Part shown: positions 1 through 8,286 of the stretch, in pieces | Numbering within the stretch: position 1 is the stretch's first letter | Layout of the letters: each line of letters begins with the position of its first letter | From: JASHVB01 sp049522565 | GTDB taxonomy: Bacteria; Pseudomonadota; Alphaproteobacteria; Acetobacterales; Acetobacteraceae | Reading direction: 5' to 3' | Assembly: GCA_049522565.1 (NCBI GenBank) | Contig: JBEKNT010000046.1 | Location: forward strand, 1 to 24,283 | Length of the DNA: 24,283 nucleotides | Notes under the pieces: model-generated | Database searches by the model: none | What the model was told of the DNA's origin: nothing | Seen by the model: the letters and a program-made list of their open reading frames with translations, nothing else | Made by a program: the position numbers and the translations under genes

Positions 1-1
1 C

Positions 2-40
2 CTGCTCCTTGCCCGCACCCTCTCTCACTTCAGCGGCTGA
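2..40 (+). CDS. 3' end of an upstream gene (partial)
   Basis: The first 40 bases contain an open frame from base 2 ending in TGA at 38-40, reading LLLARTLSHFSG. Its codons mostly end in C or G, as in the genes that follow, and it stops 9 bases before the next start, which fits the tight packing of this cluster. A second frame is also open to TAG at 44-46 but has poorer codon use. Product cannot be named from 12 residues; an upstream eCIS structural gene is the natural expectation. Confidence 0.3.
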   Translation: MLLARTLSHFSG

Positions 41-49
41 GGCATAGCG

Positions 50-757
50 ATGTCCGGCTTCTATCTCCGCGGCGCGCTGATCGAGTTCACGGAAACCTTT
101 CCGATCCCGATCCCGAACGTCATCATTTTCCAATACAATCCCGAAACGATGACGCATACCTGGACGCCGGCCACCACCAACCCCGGCACGCCCGGCTCGA
201 CCAGCAACCCGCTCGCCATCACCGGCGATCCGCAGGAGTCGTTCTCCTTCACCCTGGCGATGGACTCCAACGACATGATCGCCGACGGCGATGCGGTGGA
301 AACCGCGCTCGCCACCGTCTCCGGCGTCTATACGCGGCTGGCGGCGCTGGAGATGCTGCTGTTCCCGACCGCACCGCCCGGTGGCGGGCTGATCGGCAGC
401 GTGACCGCGGCGCTCGGCATCGGCGGCAGCCCCTCGTCCGATCCCACCCGCCAGGTGCCCGCCGCGCAACTGCCGACCGTGCTGTTCATCTGGGGTCCCG
501 GACGAATCGTTCCGGTCCGCGTCACCACGCTGACCATCACCGAGAAACTCTACGACTCCGTCCTGCTCAATCCCACGCATGTCGAAGCGCAGCTCGGCCT
601 GCGCGTGCTGACGCAGGAAGAACTGAAATACGTCGATGGCCCGCTCGGCAGCCTGGCGACCACCGCCTACACCTATTCGCAAGGCCTGCGCGAGGCCCTG
701 GCGCTTGCCAACCTCGCGAACGCCGTCGAATCCATCATCGGCATGCTGCCGGTTTGA
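50..757 (+). CDS. eCIS tube-baseplate adaptor protein (Afp7-like)
   Basis: This 235-aa protein matches the pattern of the contractile injection system tube/adaptor family: a short N-terminal beta strand segment, then the signature FQYNPETMTHTW at about residues 27-38, where family members usually carry FQYNPE(T/S)L. In Afp/PVC-type particles this protein sits at the end of the inner tube and joins it to the central hub. The C-terminal part (about 140-235) holds the expected beta-rich segment (PTVLFIWGPGRIVPVRV) followed by a helix. In Afp7 itself a LysM-like module is attached; here that module appears to be the separate next gene. The gene opens a block of closely spaced genes on the same strand, so it is probably in the middle of a longer operon beginning upstream of the window. 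No membrane segment or signal peptide is present, as expected of a cytoplasmically assembled particle. Family assignment is strong, exact structural role inferred. Confidence 0.85.
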   Translation: MSGFYLRGALIEFTETFPIPIPNVIIFQYNPETMTHTWTPATTNPGTPGSTSNPLAITGDPQESFSFTLAMDSNDMIADGDAVETALATVSGVYTRLAALEMLLFPTAPPGGGLIGSVTAALGIGGSPSSDPTRQVPAAQLPTVLFIWGPGRIVPVRVTTLTITEKLYDSVLLNPTHVEAQLGLRVLTQEELKYVDGPLGSLATTAYTYSQGLREALALANLANAVESIIGMLPV

Positions 758-769
758 AAGGGGGCGCGG

Positions 770-1051
770 ATGTTTGCACCGAACAGCCGTTACGCCGGAC
801 TGGTCACCTACACGGTGACGATGCCGGACGGCAGCAGCGTCATCGCGACGCGCCTGCCACTGCCCAATCCGCTGGCGCTGGCCGGCTACCACCGGCGCAT
901 CACCGGCGACCGGCTCGATTTGCTCGCCGCGCGTTACCTGAAGGACCCGACGTTCTTCTGGCGGATCTGCGATTCCAACAACGCGCCGTCGCCGGACGCC
1001 CTGGCCGCGTCTGATTTGGTCGGCATTCCGCAGGGTCCCGCAACTTCATGA
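770..1051 (+). CDS. small gpX/LysM-like baseplate protein
   Basis: A 93-aa protein with a hallmark of the tail protein X / LysM-like family: the segment ITGDRLDLLAARYLKDP followed by FFWRICDSNN, i.e. 'gets on stage, low-abundance domain residues for a single LysM fold', then a short hydrophobic end (LVGIPQGP). In phage P2 gpX and in eCIS particles this module binds the hub and helps attach it to the tube adaptor. The start is ATG at 770, with a good ribosome site AAGGGGG (758-764) five bases upstream; longer frames beginning at 754 belong to another reading frame. Its stop overlaps the next start by ATGA (1048-1051), so translation is probably coupled to the hub gene. In Afp7 a LysM module is fused to the adaptor, and the separate gene here is a known alternative layout. 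Confidence 0.85.
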   Translation: MFAPNSRYAGLVTYTVTMPDGSSVIATRLPLPNPLALAGYHRRITGDRLDLLAARYLKDPTFFWRICDSNNAPSPDALAASDLVGIPQGPATS

Positions 1052-2172
1052 GCAGTCTGTTCGACATCGTTATCGGGGGCACCGCCGCGAGCGACTTCGA
1101 CGCCGACATCGTCGAGCTCGAGGTGGAGGAGAATGCCGATCTTCCGAGTGCGTTCTCGATCACCCTGCCGGTCAACACGACGTCGAGCGGCGACTACGAC
1201 ACGGTGTCGGATCCTCGGCTGGCGCCACTGTCGAATATCGCCGTGACGGCCCAGGCGTCGGACGGGCAGACGCATTGCCTGATCGACGGCTACGTGCTGG
1301 CCCAGCAGGTTCATCTCGATACCGGCACGTCGAAGAGCACGGTGAAGGTGTGGGGGCAGGATGCCTCCTGGCTGATGAACGCCACCGAGAAGACGCGCGA
1401 ATGGGTCGATGTGACCGACGGCGCAGCGGCGAACACGATCTTCGGCGAATACGGCTTCACTCCGGACCCGGCCAATCTCGACGACGATTCCCCGGCGCAT
1501 ACCGCGGACGGCGCCAGCCTCATGCAGCGGGCCTCCGACGCGCAGTTCCTGCGCGGGCTGGCACGCCGCAGCGGCAAATTGTTCCGCGTGTTCTGCACCG
1601 ATACCCCGGGCCAGCGCACCGGGTCGTTCGCGACGCCGAACATCGGTGCCGACCCGGCGGTGACGCTGACGCTGAACGATGCCGCCGCCGCGACGGTCAG
1701 TGCACTCGACATTTCCTGGGACGTGATGCGCCCGAGCGCGGTGACGGCGCGCCAGGCGCTGTTCACCGACAAGGATTCTGATGGAGCCGGCGGCACCGTC
1801 ACCGACGACGGATTGGCGCCGATGGACCAGACCGATCTGGCAACCTTCGCCACCAGCACCGTCACCGCGTTGCTGACCACCACGGCGGCCGATGCCGGCA
1901 CGCTGACGCAGCGCGCGGATTCGCTGTTGCGCGAGGCCGGCTGGTTCGTGCGTTGCCAGGGCAGCACCGATGTTGCCCGGCTCGGCTCGATCCTGCGCGT
2001 CGGTACCGTGGCGAAGCTCGACGCCGCGGGGGGACTGCATTCGGGGAATTACCTGGTGTGGAGCGTGCGCCACCACATCACCGCGGAGAAGCACGAGATG
2101 GCCTTCGTGCTGGTGCGCAATGCGGTCGGCACCGCCCCGCCGCCGGCCCCAACCGGGGGCATCAGCCTATGA
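1048..2172 (+). CDS. gp27/gpD-like central hub protein (VgrG N-terminal type)
   Basis: The 374-aa product resembles the phage late control protein D / gp27 family, the trimeric hub at the centre of the baseplate that is the N-terminal half of VgrG and Afp8. Visible cues are the opening IVELEVEENADLPSAFSI (typical 'loss of curve' beta-barrel entry of these hubs), the segment VKVWGQDASWLM near residue 100, the helix SLMQRASDAQFLRGLARRSG near 155-175 (the family's D-x-x-F-L-x-x-L-A motif), and the C-terminal GGLHSGNYLVWSVRHHIT, where family members have 'SG.Y.V..V.H.I'. It contains no OB-fold or spike region; those are in the next gene, which starts inside this stop codon (ATGA at 2169-2172). 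The protein should trimerise below the tube and hold the spike. The function is inferred from family pattern and gene order. Confidence 0.88.
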   Translation: MSSLFDIVIGGTAASDFDADIVELEVEENADLPSAFSITLPVNTTSSGDYDTVSDPRLAPLSNIAVTAQASDGQTHCLIDGYVLAQQVHLDTGTSKSTVKVWGQDASWLMNATEKTREWVDVTDGAAANTIFGEYGFTPDPANLDDDSPAHTADGASLMQRASDAQFLRGLARRSGKLFRVFCTDTPGQRTGSFATPNIGADPAVTLTLNDAAAATVSALDISWDVMRPSAVTARQALFTDKDSDGAGGTVTDDGLAPMDQTDLATFATSTVTALLTTTAADAGTLTQRADSLLREAGWFVRCQGSTDVARLGSILRVGTVAKLDAAGGLHSGNYLVWSVRHHITAEKHEMAFVLVRNAVGTAPPPAPTGGISL

Positions 2173-2675
2173 ACGACGCCCTGCTCCAGGATCTGCTCGA
2201 TCACATCCGACACCGCTTCTACGGCAAGTACCGCGGCGTGGTGACGGATGTCGATGCATCCACCATGCGCATCAAGGCCAGTGTGCCATCGGTGCTGCCA
2301 GCCACACCCACCGGCTGGTGCGCGCCTTGCGTGCCGTATGCCGGGCCACAGGTCGGGTTCCTGATGCTGCCCGAGATCGGCAGCGGCGTGTGGATCGAGT
2401 TCGAAGGTGGCGACGTCAGTTTCCCGATCTGGACCGGCTGCTACTGGAGCACCGGCGACATCCCGTCGGCGGCGTCGGCCGATGTGAAAACCATCATCAC
2501 CAACGCCGGCACGCTGGCCTTCGACAACAGCGCCAGCAGCGTGACGCTACAGGACTCCGCCAGCGACAGCCTGGTGTTCGACAGCTCCGGCGCCACGATC
2601 ACCGCCGGCTCGGGCAAGATCGAGGTCGGCGCGTCAGGCGTTTCCGTCAACAGCGGCGCATTGGAGGTGAGCTGA
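2169..2675 (+). CDS. gp5-like OB-fold spike protein
   Basis: A 168-aa protein starting at ATG 2169 inside the hub stop codon. Residues about 15-95 fit the gp5/VgrG OB-fold: YRGVVTDVDASTMRIKASVP, then PQVGFLMLPEIGSGVWIEFEGGD and FPIWTGCYW, a pattern ('VG.. .. LP..G..V.VEF..GD...P...G..W') typical of the oligonucleotide-binding domain of baseplate spikes. The remaining residues (about 110-168) are a repetitive beta-strand series rich in Ser/Gly/Ala/Asp (for example TLAFDNSASSVTLQDSASDS), consistent with the triple-stranded beta-helix of the puncturing needle. No lysozyme domain is present, unlike T4 gp5. The split of hub and spike into two overlapping genes contrasts with the fused VgrG/Afp8. 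The stop is directly joined to the next gene (TGATG at 2673-2677). Confidence 0.88.
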   Translation: MNDALLQDLLDHIRHRFYGKYRGVVTDVDASTMRIKASVPSVLPATPTGWCAPCVPYAGPQVGFLMLPEIGSGVWIEFEGGDVSFPIWTGCYWSTGDIPSAASADVKTIITNAGTLAFDNSASSVTLQDSASDSLVFDSSGATITAGSGKIEVGASGVSVNSGALEVS

Positions 2676-3004
2676 TGCCCGCACTGCTCACCGCGGCCAG
2701 TTCGATGATGTGCCCGCATGGCGGCACCGTCACCGCCACACCGGGCAGCACACGCGCCTCCGCCGGCGCGCCGATCCTGCGCGGCTCCGACACCTTCGTC
2801 ATTGCCGGCTGCGCTTTCCAACTGCCGGGTCCCGTGCCGAGCCCCTGCGTCAGCGTGAACTGGGTGCAGACCGCGACGCGCGTGAAGCACGGCGGCGACC
2901 TGGTGCTGAACCAGGCAAGCGTCGGCCTCTGCCTTGCCGCCACGCAGGCACCGCAAGGTACGGTGCTGATCACTTCCACCCAGGCGCAGGTCAGCGGCAC
3001 ATGA
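2675..3004 (+). CDS. PAAR-like spike tip protein
   Basis: A 109-aa protein starting at ATG 2675, overlapping the previous stop by one base. It has the PAAR-like spike-tip pattern seen in eCIS clusters: MCPHGGTV at 12-19, GAPILRGSD near 31-39, AGCAF at 44-48, SPCVSVNWV at 56-64 and GLCLA at 85-89. The Cys and His residues (C13, H15, C46, C58, H72, C86) are candidates for metal binding, as in PAAR tips, which sharpen the spike and may carry cargo. No C-terminal toxin extension is present, so it is a plain tip. It ends in an ATGA overlap with the gp25 gene (3001-3004). Canonical PAAR proteins are of similar size (about 90-110 aa). Confidence 0.85.
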   Translation: MPALLTAASSMMCPHGGTVTATPGSTRASAGAPILRGSDTFVIAGCAFQLPGPVPSPCVSVNWVQTATRVKHGGDLVLNQASVGLCLAATQAPQGTVLITSTQAQVSGT

Positions 3005-3387
3005 TCCGCAGCGATTTCGCCGTCCCGTTCCATATCGACGCCGCCTCCGGCCAGGCCGCGCAGGCGTCGTACCAGGATCATGTCGATCAGATGATCCGCC
3101 AGGTGCTGCTGACCGATCCGGGCGAGCGGGTCTGTATGCCGACCTTCGGCGCCGGGCTCCGGCGCCTGCTGTTCGCGCCGCTGTCCGCGCAGTTGCAGGC
3201 CAGCACGCAGATGATCGTGACACAGGCCTTGAACGCCTGTCTCAGCAATCAGATCACCGTGCAGAAGGTCACGGTAGACACGCCGATCAGCAGCCCCGGG
3301 CTACCAGACGGCACCATCCTGATCACGATCACCTATGTGCTGATCGAGACGCAGTCGGTGCGGCAAACCCAGGTCCAGGTGATCTGA
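3001..3387 (+). CDS. gp25-like baseplate wedge protein (GPW/gp25 family)
   Basis: The 128-aa protein carries the GPW/gp25 family signature: SYQDHVDQMIRQVLLTDPGER, then MPTFGAGLRRLLFAP at about residues 46-60, corresponding to the conserved 'ER.M.P.FG..L...LF.P'. gp25 (Afp9) sits at the inner baseplate wedge and nucleates sheath assembly through its EPR-like core. Here the usual E-P-R is represented by DPGERVCMPTFG. The length is that of the family (about 120-140 aa). The start overlaps the PAAR-like gene by 4 bases and the stop is one base before the next start (3389), so coupling is very tight. Assignment is strong. Confidence 0.9.
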   Translation: MIRSDFAVPFHIDAASGQAAQASYQDHVDQMIRQVLLTDPGERVCMPTFGAGLRRLLFAPLSAQLQASTQMIVTQALNACLSNQITVQKVTVDTPISSPGLPDGTILITITYVLIETQSVRQTQVQVI

Positions 3388-3388
3388 C

Positions 3389-5743
3389 ATGGCCGAACCA
3401 AAAGATCGCGTCCTGGCCGTCATCGGCTCGACCACCTTCAACGGCATCGATTTCGTCGAGGTCGTGGCGCCGCAAACCCTGCATGTGCATTTCCTCAACA
3501 AGGTGGCGCTGGCCGGTTCCGCGGTCACCGCAACGATCACCGGTGGCGACAGCGTACCCACCGTGCCGCTGCCAGCGATCACGGCGACCAACTGGTCCAC
3601 CGACCCGGAAGGTCGCCCGCTGCTGGCGCTGACCGCGCTGACCGAGGGCGATTTCTCGCTCTACAGCCTGACCCTCATTGCGCCCGCGCTCGACCTGATC
3701 CTGAACACCAGCCAGTTCTCCTTCAAGGCGACCTGCCCGAGCGATTTCGACTGCGCGCCGGCGGCGACTGTGTGTCCGCCGGACGACACGCCGATCCCGC
3801 CGATCGACTATCTGGCCAAGGATTTTCTCTCCTTCCGCCAGGCGCTGACCGAATTTTCGTCGTTGCGCTACCCGAACTGGGTCGAGCAATCGGAAGCCGA
3901 TTTCGGCATGATGATGGCCGAGGTGCTGTCGGCGGTCGGCGACGAACTCAGCTACCTCCAGGATCGCGTGGCCGCCGAGGCGACGTTGCCGACCGCGACG
4001 CAGCGGCGGTCGCTGGTCAGCCTGGCGCGGCTGGTGGACTACGAGCCGCAACCGGCCACCAGCGCCACCACGATCGTGCAATGCAATGTCGGCGCACCCG
4101 GTGTCGTGCCGGCCGGCACGCGGATTTCCGCGCTGGCGCCGGACGGCACCAAGGTGCCATTCGAGATCGGCACCGGGCTGGCGGATGCAACGCCCTACCA
4201 GGTCTCCAATCTCTGGAACTTTGTCATCGCGCCGTACTGGTTCGACGACAGCGAACAATGCTGGCCGCAGGGCGCCACCGACCTCTGGGTGCAAGGCCAC
4301 GGCTACAACTTCACCTCGGGCCAGGCGTTGCTCATCCAGACCGACCTGCCGGGCGAAAGCCTGCGCCAGATCCTGACTCTGATTGCGCCCGGCCACGAAG
4401 CGGTCGATCCGATCTTCCTGACCGGCGGTGCGCCGACGCCGGTGACGCACATTGTCTGGGGCACCGGCGAGGCACTGACCCGCGCGCGCGACCTGACGCG
4501 CACCACGCTCGGCGGCAACCTGTTGCCGGCGACGCAGGGCCAGCGCTTCACCGAGGTGTTTGCCACCGGCACGCCGCCGGCCTCCGCGCAAAGCGCGCGG
4601 CCGGCGATCGCGCGGATGGGGCCGAACGGCAGCGACAGTGCGGAGAATTTCGTGTTCCGCTACCCGCTGGGCCAGGCGCCGCTCGGCTGGCTGATCGGCA
4701 GCGATCCGACCGTGCCGCCGCAGCCCGAGATCCAGGTGCAACAGACCATGCCCGCACCGCAGGGGTGGTCGTTCGCGACCACCTTGCTGGACTCGCTGGC
4801 CACCGACACCGATTTCACCGTCGATCCGGTCGCCTGGCAGGTGGTGGCGCGCTCGCCCACCGGTCAGCCGACGCAGTACGACATCATTGGCGACGCCGGC
4901 AGCACCATCCGGTTCGGCAATGACGTGTTCGGTGCCTCGCCGGCCGACGGCGACGTGTTCCAGGTCACCTACCGCACCGGCCTCGGCGCCACCGGCAACG
5001 TCGCCGCCGACACCATGACCACAATCGAGCCAACCGCGCCCGGCATCCTCGGTGCGGTGCGCAATCCGTTCGCGGTGACCAACGGCGCGGATGCCGAGAC
5101 GGCGGATCACATCCGCCGCATGGCGCCGCAGGCGTTCCGCGCGGTGCAGTATCGCGCTGTGCTGGCGCAGGATTACGAGGCGGCGGCGGCGACGCTGCCG
5201 TGGGTGCAGAAGGCCGGCACCTCGTTCCGCTGGACCGGAAGCTGGATGACGGTGTTCACCGCGGCGGACCCGCTGGGCAGCGAAACGATCAGCCCGGATG
5301 AGCAAATGCAGCTCGTCGATCTGCTGAATCGCCGGCGGCTGGCGGGCTACGAATCCTACGCACCGCCGCCGCAGTACATCTCGATCGATCTGCGCATCGA
5401 AGTCTGCGTGCTGGACGGCTGGCTCGACGGCGACGTGGAGGCCGGCGTGTTGACGCGGCTCGGCAGTTCCACGCGGCCGGACGACAGCACCGGATTCTTC
5501 TTCGCGGACCGCTTCACCTTCGGCACGCCGCTGTATCGCAGCCGGCTGGAGGCGGCGATCCAGGGCGTGCCGGGCGTTGCCGGCGTCAGCGCGATCACCT
5601 ACCGCCAGCGCGGCACCTTCGCCGGCTTCGTCGATCTGCCGGAAGAACTGGCGCCGGCGCCGCAGCAGATCCTGCGCGTGGACAACGATCCGAGCTGGCC
5701 GGAGCGCGGCACCATCCGCGTCATTGCGGAGGGCGGGCGATGA
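3389..5743 (+). CDS. baseplate J/gp6-like wedge protein 1 (Afp11-like)
   Basis: A 784-aa baseplate wedge protein. The first 130 residues are beta-rich and cover a variable N-terminal domain; a Cys-rich linker (CPSDFDCAPAATVC) precedes the family core. The core begins near residue 139 with DYLAKDFLSFRQALTEF, then QSEADFGMMMAEVLSAVGDE and LSYLQDRVAAEATLPTATQR, a pattern characteristic of eCIS putative baseplate assembly proteins of the gp6/J type. Later parts contain the TIRFGNDVFG segment and ATGNVAADTM near residues 505-545, again typical of J-like proteins. In Afp-type particles Afp11 and Afp12 form the heterodimeric wedge ring that surrounds the hub and triggers contraction. The stop overlaps the start of the second wedge gene by ATGA (5740-5743), supporting co-translation of two partners. 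Confidence 0.92.
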   Translation: MAEPKDRVLAVIGSTTFNGIDFVEVVAPQTLHVHFLNKVALAGSAVTATITGGDSVPTVPLPAITATNWSTDPEGRPLLALTALTEGDFSLYSLTLIAPALDLILNTSQFSFKATCPSDFDCAPAATVCPPDDTPIPPIDYLAKDFLSFRQALTEFSSLRYPNWVEQSEADFGMMMAEVLSAVGDELSYLQDRVAAEATLPTATQRRSLVSLARLVDYEPQPATSATTIVQCNVGAPGVVPAGTRISALAPDGTKVPFEIGTGLADATPYQVSNLWNFVIAPYWFDDSEQCWPQGATDLWVQGHGYNFTSGQALLIQTDLPGESLRQILTLIAPGHEAVDPIFLTGGAPTPVTHIVWGTGEALTRARDLTRTTLGGNLLPATQGQRFTEVFATGTPPASAQSARPAIARMGPNGSDSAENFVFRYPLGQAPLGWLIGSDPTVPPQPEIQVQQTMPAPQGWSFATTLLDSLATDTDFTVDPVAWQVVARSPTGQPTQYDIIGDAGSTIRFGNDVFGASPADGDVFQVTYRTGLGATGNVAADTMTTIEPTAPGILGAVRNPFAVTNGADAETADHIRRMAPQAFRAVQYRAVLAQDYEAAAATLPWVQKAGTSFRWTGSWMTVFTAADPLGSETISPDEQMQLVDLLNRRRLAGYESYAPPPQYISIDLRIEVCVLDGWLDGDVEAGVLTRLGSSTRPDDSTGFFFADRFTFGTPLYRSRLEAAIQGVPGVAGVSAITYRQRGTFAGFVDLPEELAPAPQQILRVDNDPSWPERGTIRVIAEGGR

Positions 5744-8286
5744 CCTTTCCGGTTTGCCCCTGCGACGGCGACGACATCGCTGCACCCGTCAACCTGCCGC
5801 AACTGACGCACATCGCCTATCGCGTCGGCACCTATGTCGATTTTCGCCGCGCGGTGCTGACGCCGCTGGCCGGCGAGATGACACTGTCGGTGAACGGCGT
5901 GCCGGTGTGGCGGACCGACGGCGCCGGCGACCTGGCCGTGATGATCGCGGAATGGTTCGCCTATACTGCCGACATCCTGACCTTCTACAACGAGCGCATT
6001 GCCAACCAGGCCTATCTGCGCACCGCCGACCTGCCGGAGAGCGTCTCGCACCTGATCGCCCTGCTGGGCTACCGGCCGCGTCCGGCGATCGGCGCAACCG
6101 GTACCCTGGCGGCGCTGGTCACCGCCGGGCAGAGCGCGGTGCTGCCGAAGGGATTGCAGTTCCAGAGCAAGCCGACGCCCGGCCAGGCGCCGCAGACCTT
6201 CGAGTTGTGGGCCGACACGCCGATCGGGCCGCCCGACCAGGTGCCGGCCACGCCGCCGCCGGTCTTGCTCGCGCCCGTCCCCGAGCGACCGAAATGGTTC
6301 TTTTCGCCCTATCGCTCGGTGGCCCGCTTCATTTACCCGGTCGTCGAGACGAAGGCCGTGGCCGTCGAGGTCAAGGCCGAGGCAGTCGAGGCCAAGTACG
6401 AGTTTGTCGAGGCCGGGATCGGGGCCGGCGTCAGTCTCGACGAGCCGGCAACAACAACGGCGACGGCCGGCGCGTACAACCTGATTCTGCGCGGGGCAGT
6501 GACCAGTATCGATCCCACCGCGCTGCTGGCGTTGCGCCCGCGCGATCCGTCGCTGGGTGCGCCGTTGCTGGCGACCGTGCAGACCGCAACGATCGCGCCA
6601 ACCGCGTCGGGCGGGCAGCAGACGACGCTGACCATCACTCTGTCGGACACGCCGCCCAGCGGGATGACGGCGGCGCAGGCGGCGCTGGAGACAGCCAACC
6701 AGACCGCCACCCTGTGGGGCTTTTTCGCCGGCGCGGTCAGCGGCGCCAGCGTGCATCTGGCCAGTCTGGTACGGCAGATCCGGCCCGGCGACTGGCTGCT
6801 GTTCACCGCGTCGGGGACGTCGCCGGCGCCGCTGCTGGCGCAGGTCAAGGCCACCCAGGACGTCATCTGGGACGCCACCGGCAGCAAAGCGCATCCGGAC
6901 ACGCCCGCGGTCGCGGGGCATCCGGTGCCTATCCCGCACACCGAACTGACCCTCGAAACCGCGCTGTCCAGCGCGTGGGAGAGCGCGGCGGCCAACGTGA
7001 CCGTGCGGTTCGGCTGGGTCTCGGCCGGCACATTGCTGAACCAGCCATTCGCCTCGTGGTCCGGCACGCCGACCGGCCTCGTCGCGAGCAGTGCGCAGGA
7101 GTTTCCTGCCGGGTCGGGCATGCCGATCCTGCTGCAGGATGCCAACGGCTCGGGCATCACCGCCAGCGGCGGTTCCGATGGCGACAGCAACCTGCTGCTG
7201 GGCGGCCTGCCCGATCCGGTGCCGTCGCTACAGCCACCGTTCCTCGTGCTGCCCAACCTGCTGGCGGTGACGCGCGGCAAGACCATCGCCAACGAGGTGC
7301 TGGGTAGCGGCGATGCAACGAACCCGGGGCAGGATTTCAAACTGTCGCAATCACCGGTGACCTATCTGCAACCGGGTGCCACCTGGGCCAGCACGATCAG
7401 CCTGACGGTGAATGGGCAGCCCTGGACCGAAGTCCCCAGCTTCTACGGCCAGGCGGCCAATGCGACCGTCTTCGTCACCTACGAGGACGATAGCGGCAGC
7501 ACCCATGTCCAGTTCGGCGACGGGGTGAACGGCGCGCGGCTGCCGACCGGGGTGAACAACGTGGTCGCGACCTATCGCATCGGGGCGGGCGCCGCCTCGC
7601 CGCCGGCGGGCAAGCTCACCGTCATCGCGCAGTCCTATCCCGGATTGCGCGCCGTGCTGAACCCGGTGGCCGTCGGCGGCGGCGCCGATCCCGATCCGCC
7701 GGCCCAGATCAGCCGCTATGCGCCGCGCTCGGTGCTGGCCTTCGGGCGCGCCGTCTCGGTGTTCGATTACCAGGCGCTGGCGGCGCAGGCCTCCGGCGTG
7801 ACGCGGGCGAGCGCGGTCTGGGCCTGGAACGATGCCCGCCAGCGCACCATGGTGACGGTTTATGTCGGCGACGATGCCGCGGCGGCCGTCTCGGCAAACG
7901 CGGCACTGGCAGCGGCGGGCGATCCGAACCGGCCGGTGCAGGTGGTGCTGGCGACGCAGATCGCCGTGGCGCTGGTGCTGACACTGGTGGTCACGCCGGG
8001 CATGGATACCAACCAGATCACCGCCGGCGTGGTCACCGCCCTGAGCGATACCGAAGCCGGGCTGTTCGGTTCCTGGAACCTGGGCATCGGCCAGCCGGTG
8101 TTCGACAGCCAGATCGAGGCGGCGGTGTTGGCGGTGCCAGGTGCGGTCGCGATCACCGCGGCCACCTTCTACGCCGACGGCACGGTCGATCCCCTCTCGC
8201 TGCACAATCCCGGCGAGGGCTGCGTGTACATGCTCGATCCGGCCGACATCACCCTGACCCCGGAGCCTGACACCAATGGTGGATGA
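5740..8286 (+). CDS. baseplate J/gp6-like wedge protein 2 (Afp12-like)
   Basis: A 848-aa second wedge protein. The core starts directly after a short N-terminus: RVGTYVDFRRAVLTPL, then DLAVMIAEWFAYTADILTFY and NERIANQAYLRTADLPES, the gp6/J pattern shared with its neighbour. Further hallmarks are HVQFGDGVNGARLPTG near residue 587 and the C-terminal PVFDSQIEAAVLAVPGAV. A feature I do not expect in this family is an insert at residues 202-229 with four consecutive 7-residue units (VETKAVA, VEVKAEA, VEAKYEF, VEAGIGA), encoded by an exact 21-bp periodicity from 6343. The gene overlaps the previous one by 4 bases and the next by 11 bases (ATG at 8276). It would pair with the Afp11-like protein in the wedge ring. 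Confidence 0.9.
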   Translation: MTFPVCPCDGDDIAAPVNLPQLTHIAYRVGTYVDFRRAVLTPLAGEMTLSVNGVPVWRTDGAGDLAVMIAEWFAYTADILTFYNERIANQAYLRTADLPESVSHLIALLGYRPRPAIGATGTLAALVTAGQSAVLPKGLQFQSKPTPGQAPQTFELWADTPIGPPDQVPATPPPVLLAPVPERPKWFFSPYRSVARFIYPVVETKAVAVEVKAEAVEAKYEFVEAGIGAGVSLDEPATTTATAGAYNLILRGAVTSIDPTALLALRPRDPSLGAPLLATVQTATIAPTASGGQQTTLTITLSDTPPSGMTAAQAALETANQTATLWGFFAGAVSGASVHLASLVRQIRPGDWLLFTASGTSPAPLLAQVKATQDVIWDATGSKAHPDTPAVAGHPVPIPHTELTLETALSSAWESAAANVTVRFGWVSAGTLLNQPFASWSGTPTGLVASSAQEFPAGSGMPILLQDANGSGITASGGSDGDSNLLLGGLPDPVPSLQPPFLVLPNLLAVTRGKTIANEVLGSGDATNPGQDFKLSQSPVTYLQPGATWASTISLTVNGQPWTEVPSFYGQAANATVFVTYEDDSGSTHVQFGDGVNGARLPTGVNNVVATYRIGAGAASPPAGKLTVIAQSYPGLRAVLNPVAVGGGADPDPPAQISRYAPRSVLAFGRAVSVFDYQALAAQASGVTRASAVWAWNDARQRTMVTVYVGDDAAAAVSANAALAAAGDPNRPVQVVLATQIAVALVLTLVVTPGMDTNQITAGVVTALSDTEAGLFGSWNLGIGQPVFDSQIEAAVLAVPGAVAITAATFYADGTVDPLSLHNPGEGCVYMLDPADITLTPEPDTNGG
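6343..6426 (+). repeat. four 21-bp heptad-coding units inside the Afp12-like gene
   Basis: Units begin at 6343, 6364, 6385 and 6406; each starts with GTCGAG and encodes V-E then, in the first three, x-K. The seven-residue period suggests a short helix or coiled coil inserted in the wedge protein. The units are diverged except at their first positions, so this is an old repeat rather than a recent slippage. Confidence 0.7.

Noticed and set aside
3329..5785. 818-codon open frame on the minus strand
   Set aside because: It lies wholly antisense to the two wedge genes with clear family signatures; Arg/Gly-rich composition is typical of GC-rich shadow frames.
5599..6939. 446-codon minus-strand open frame
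   Set aside because: Shadow of the wedge genes on the + strand.
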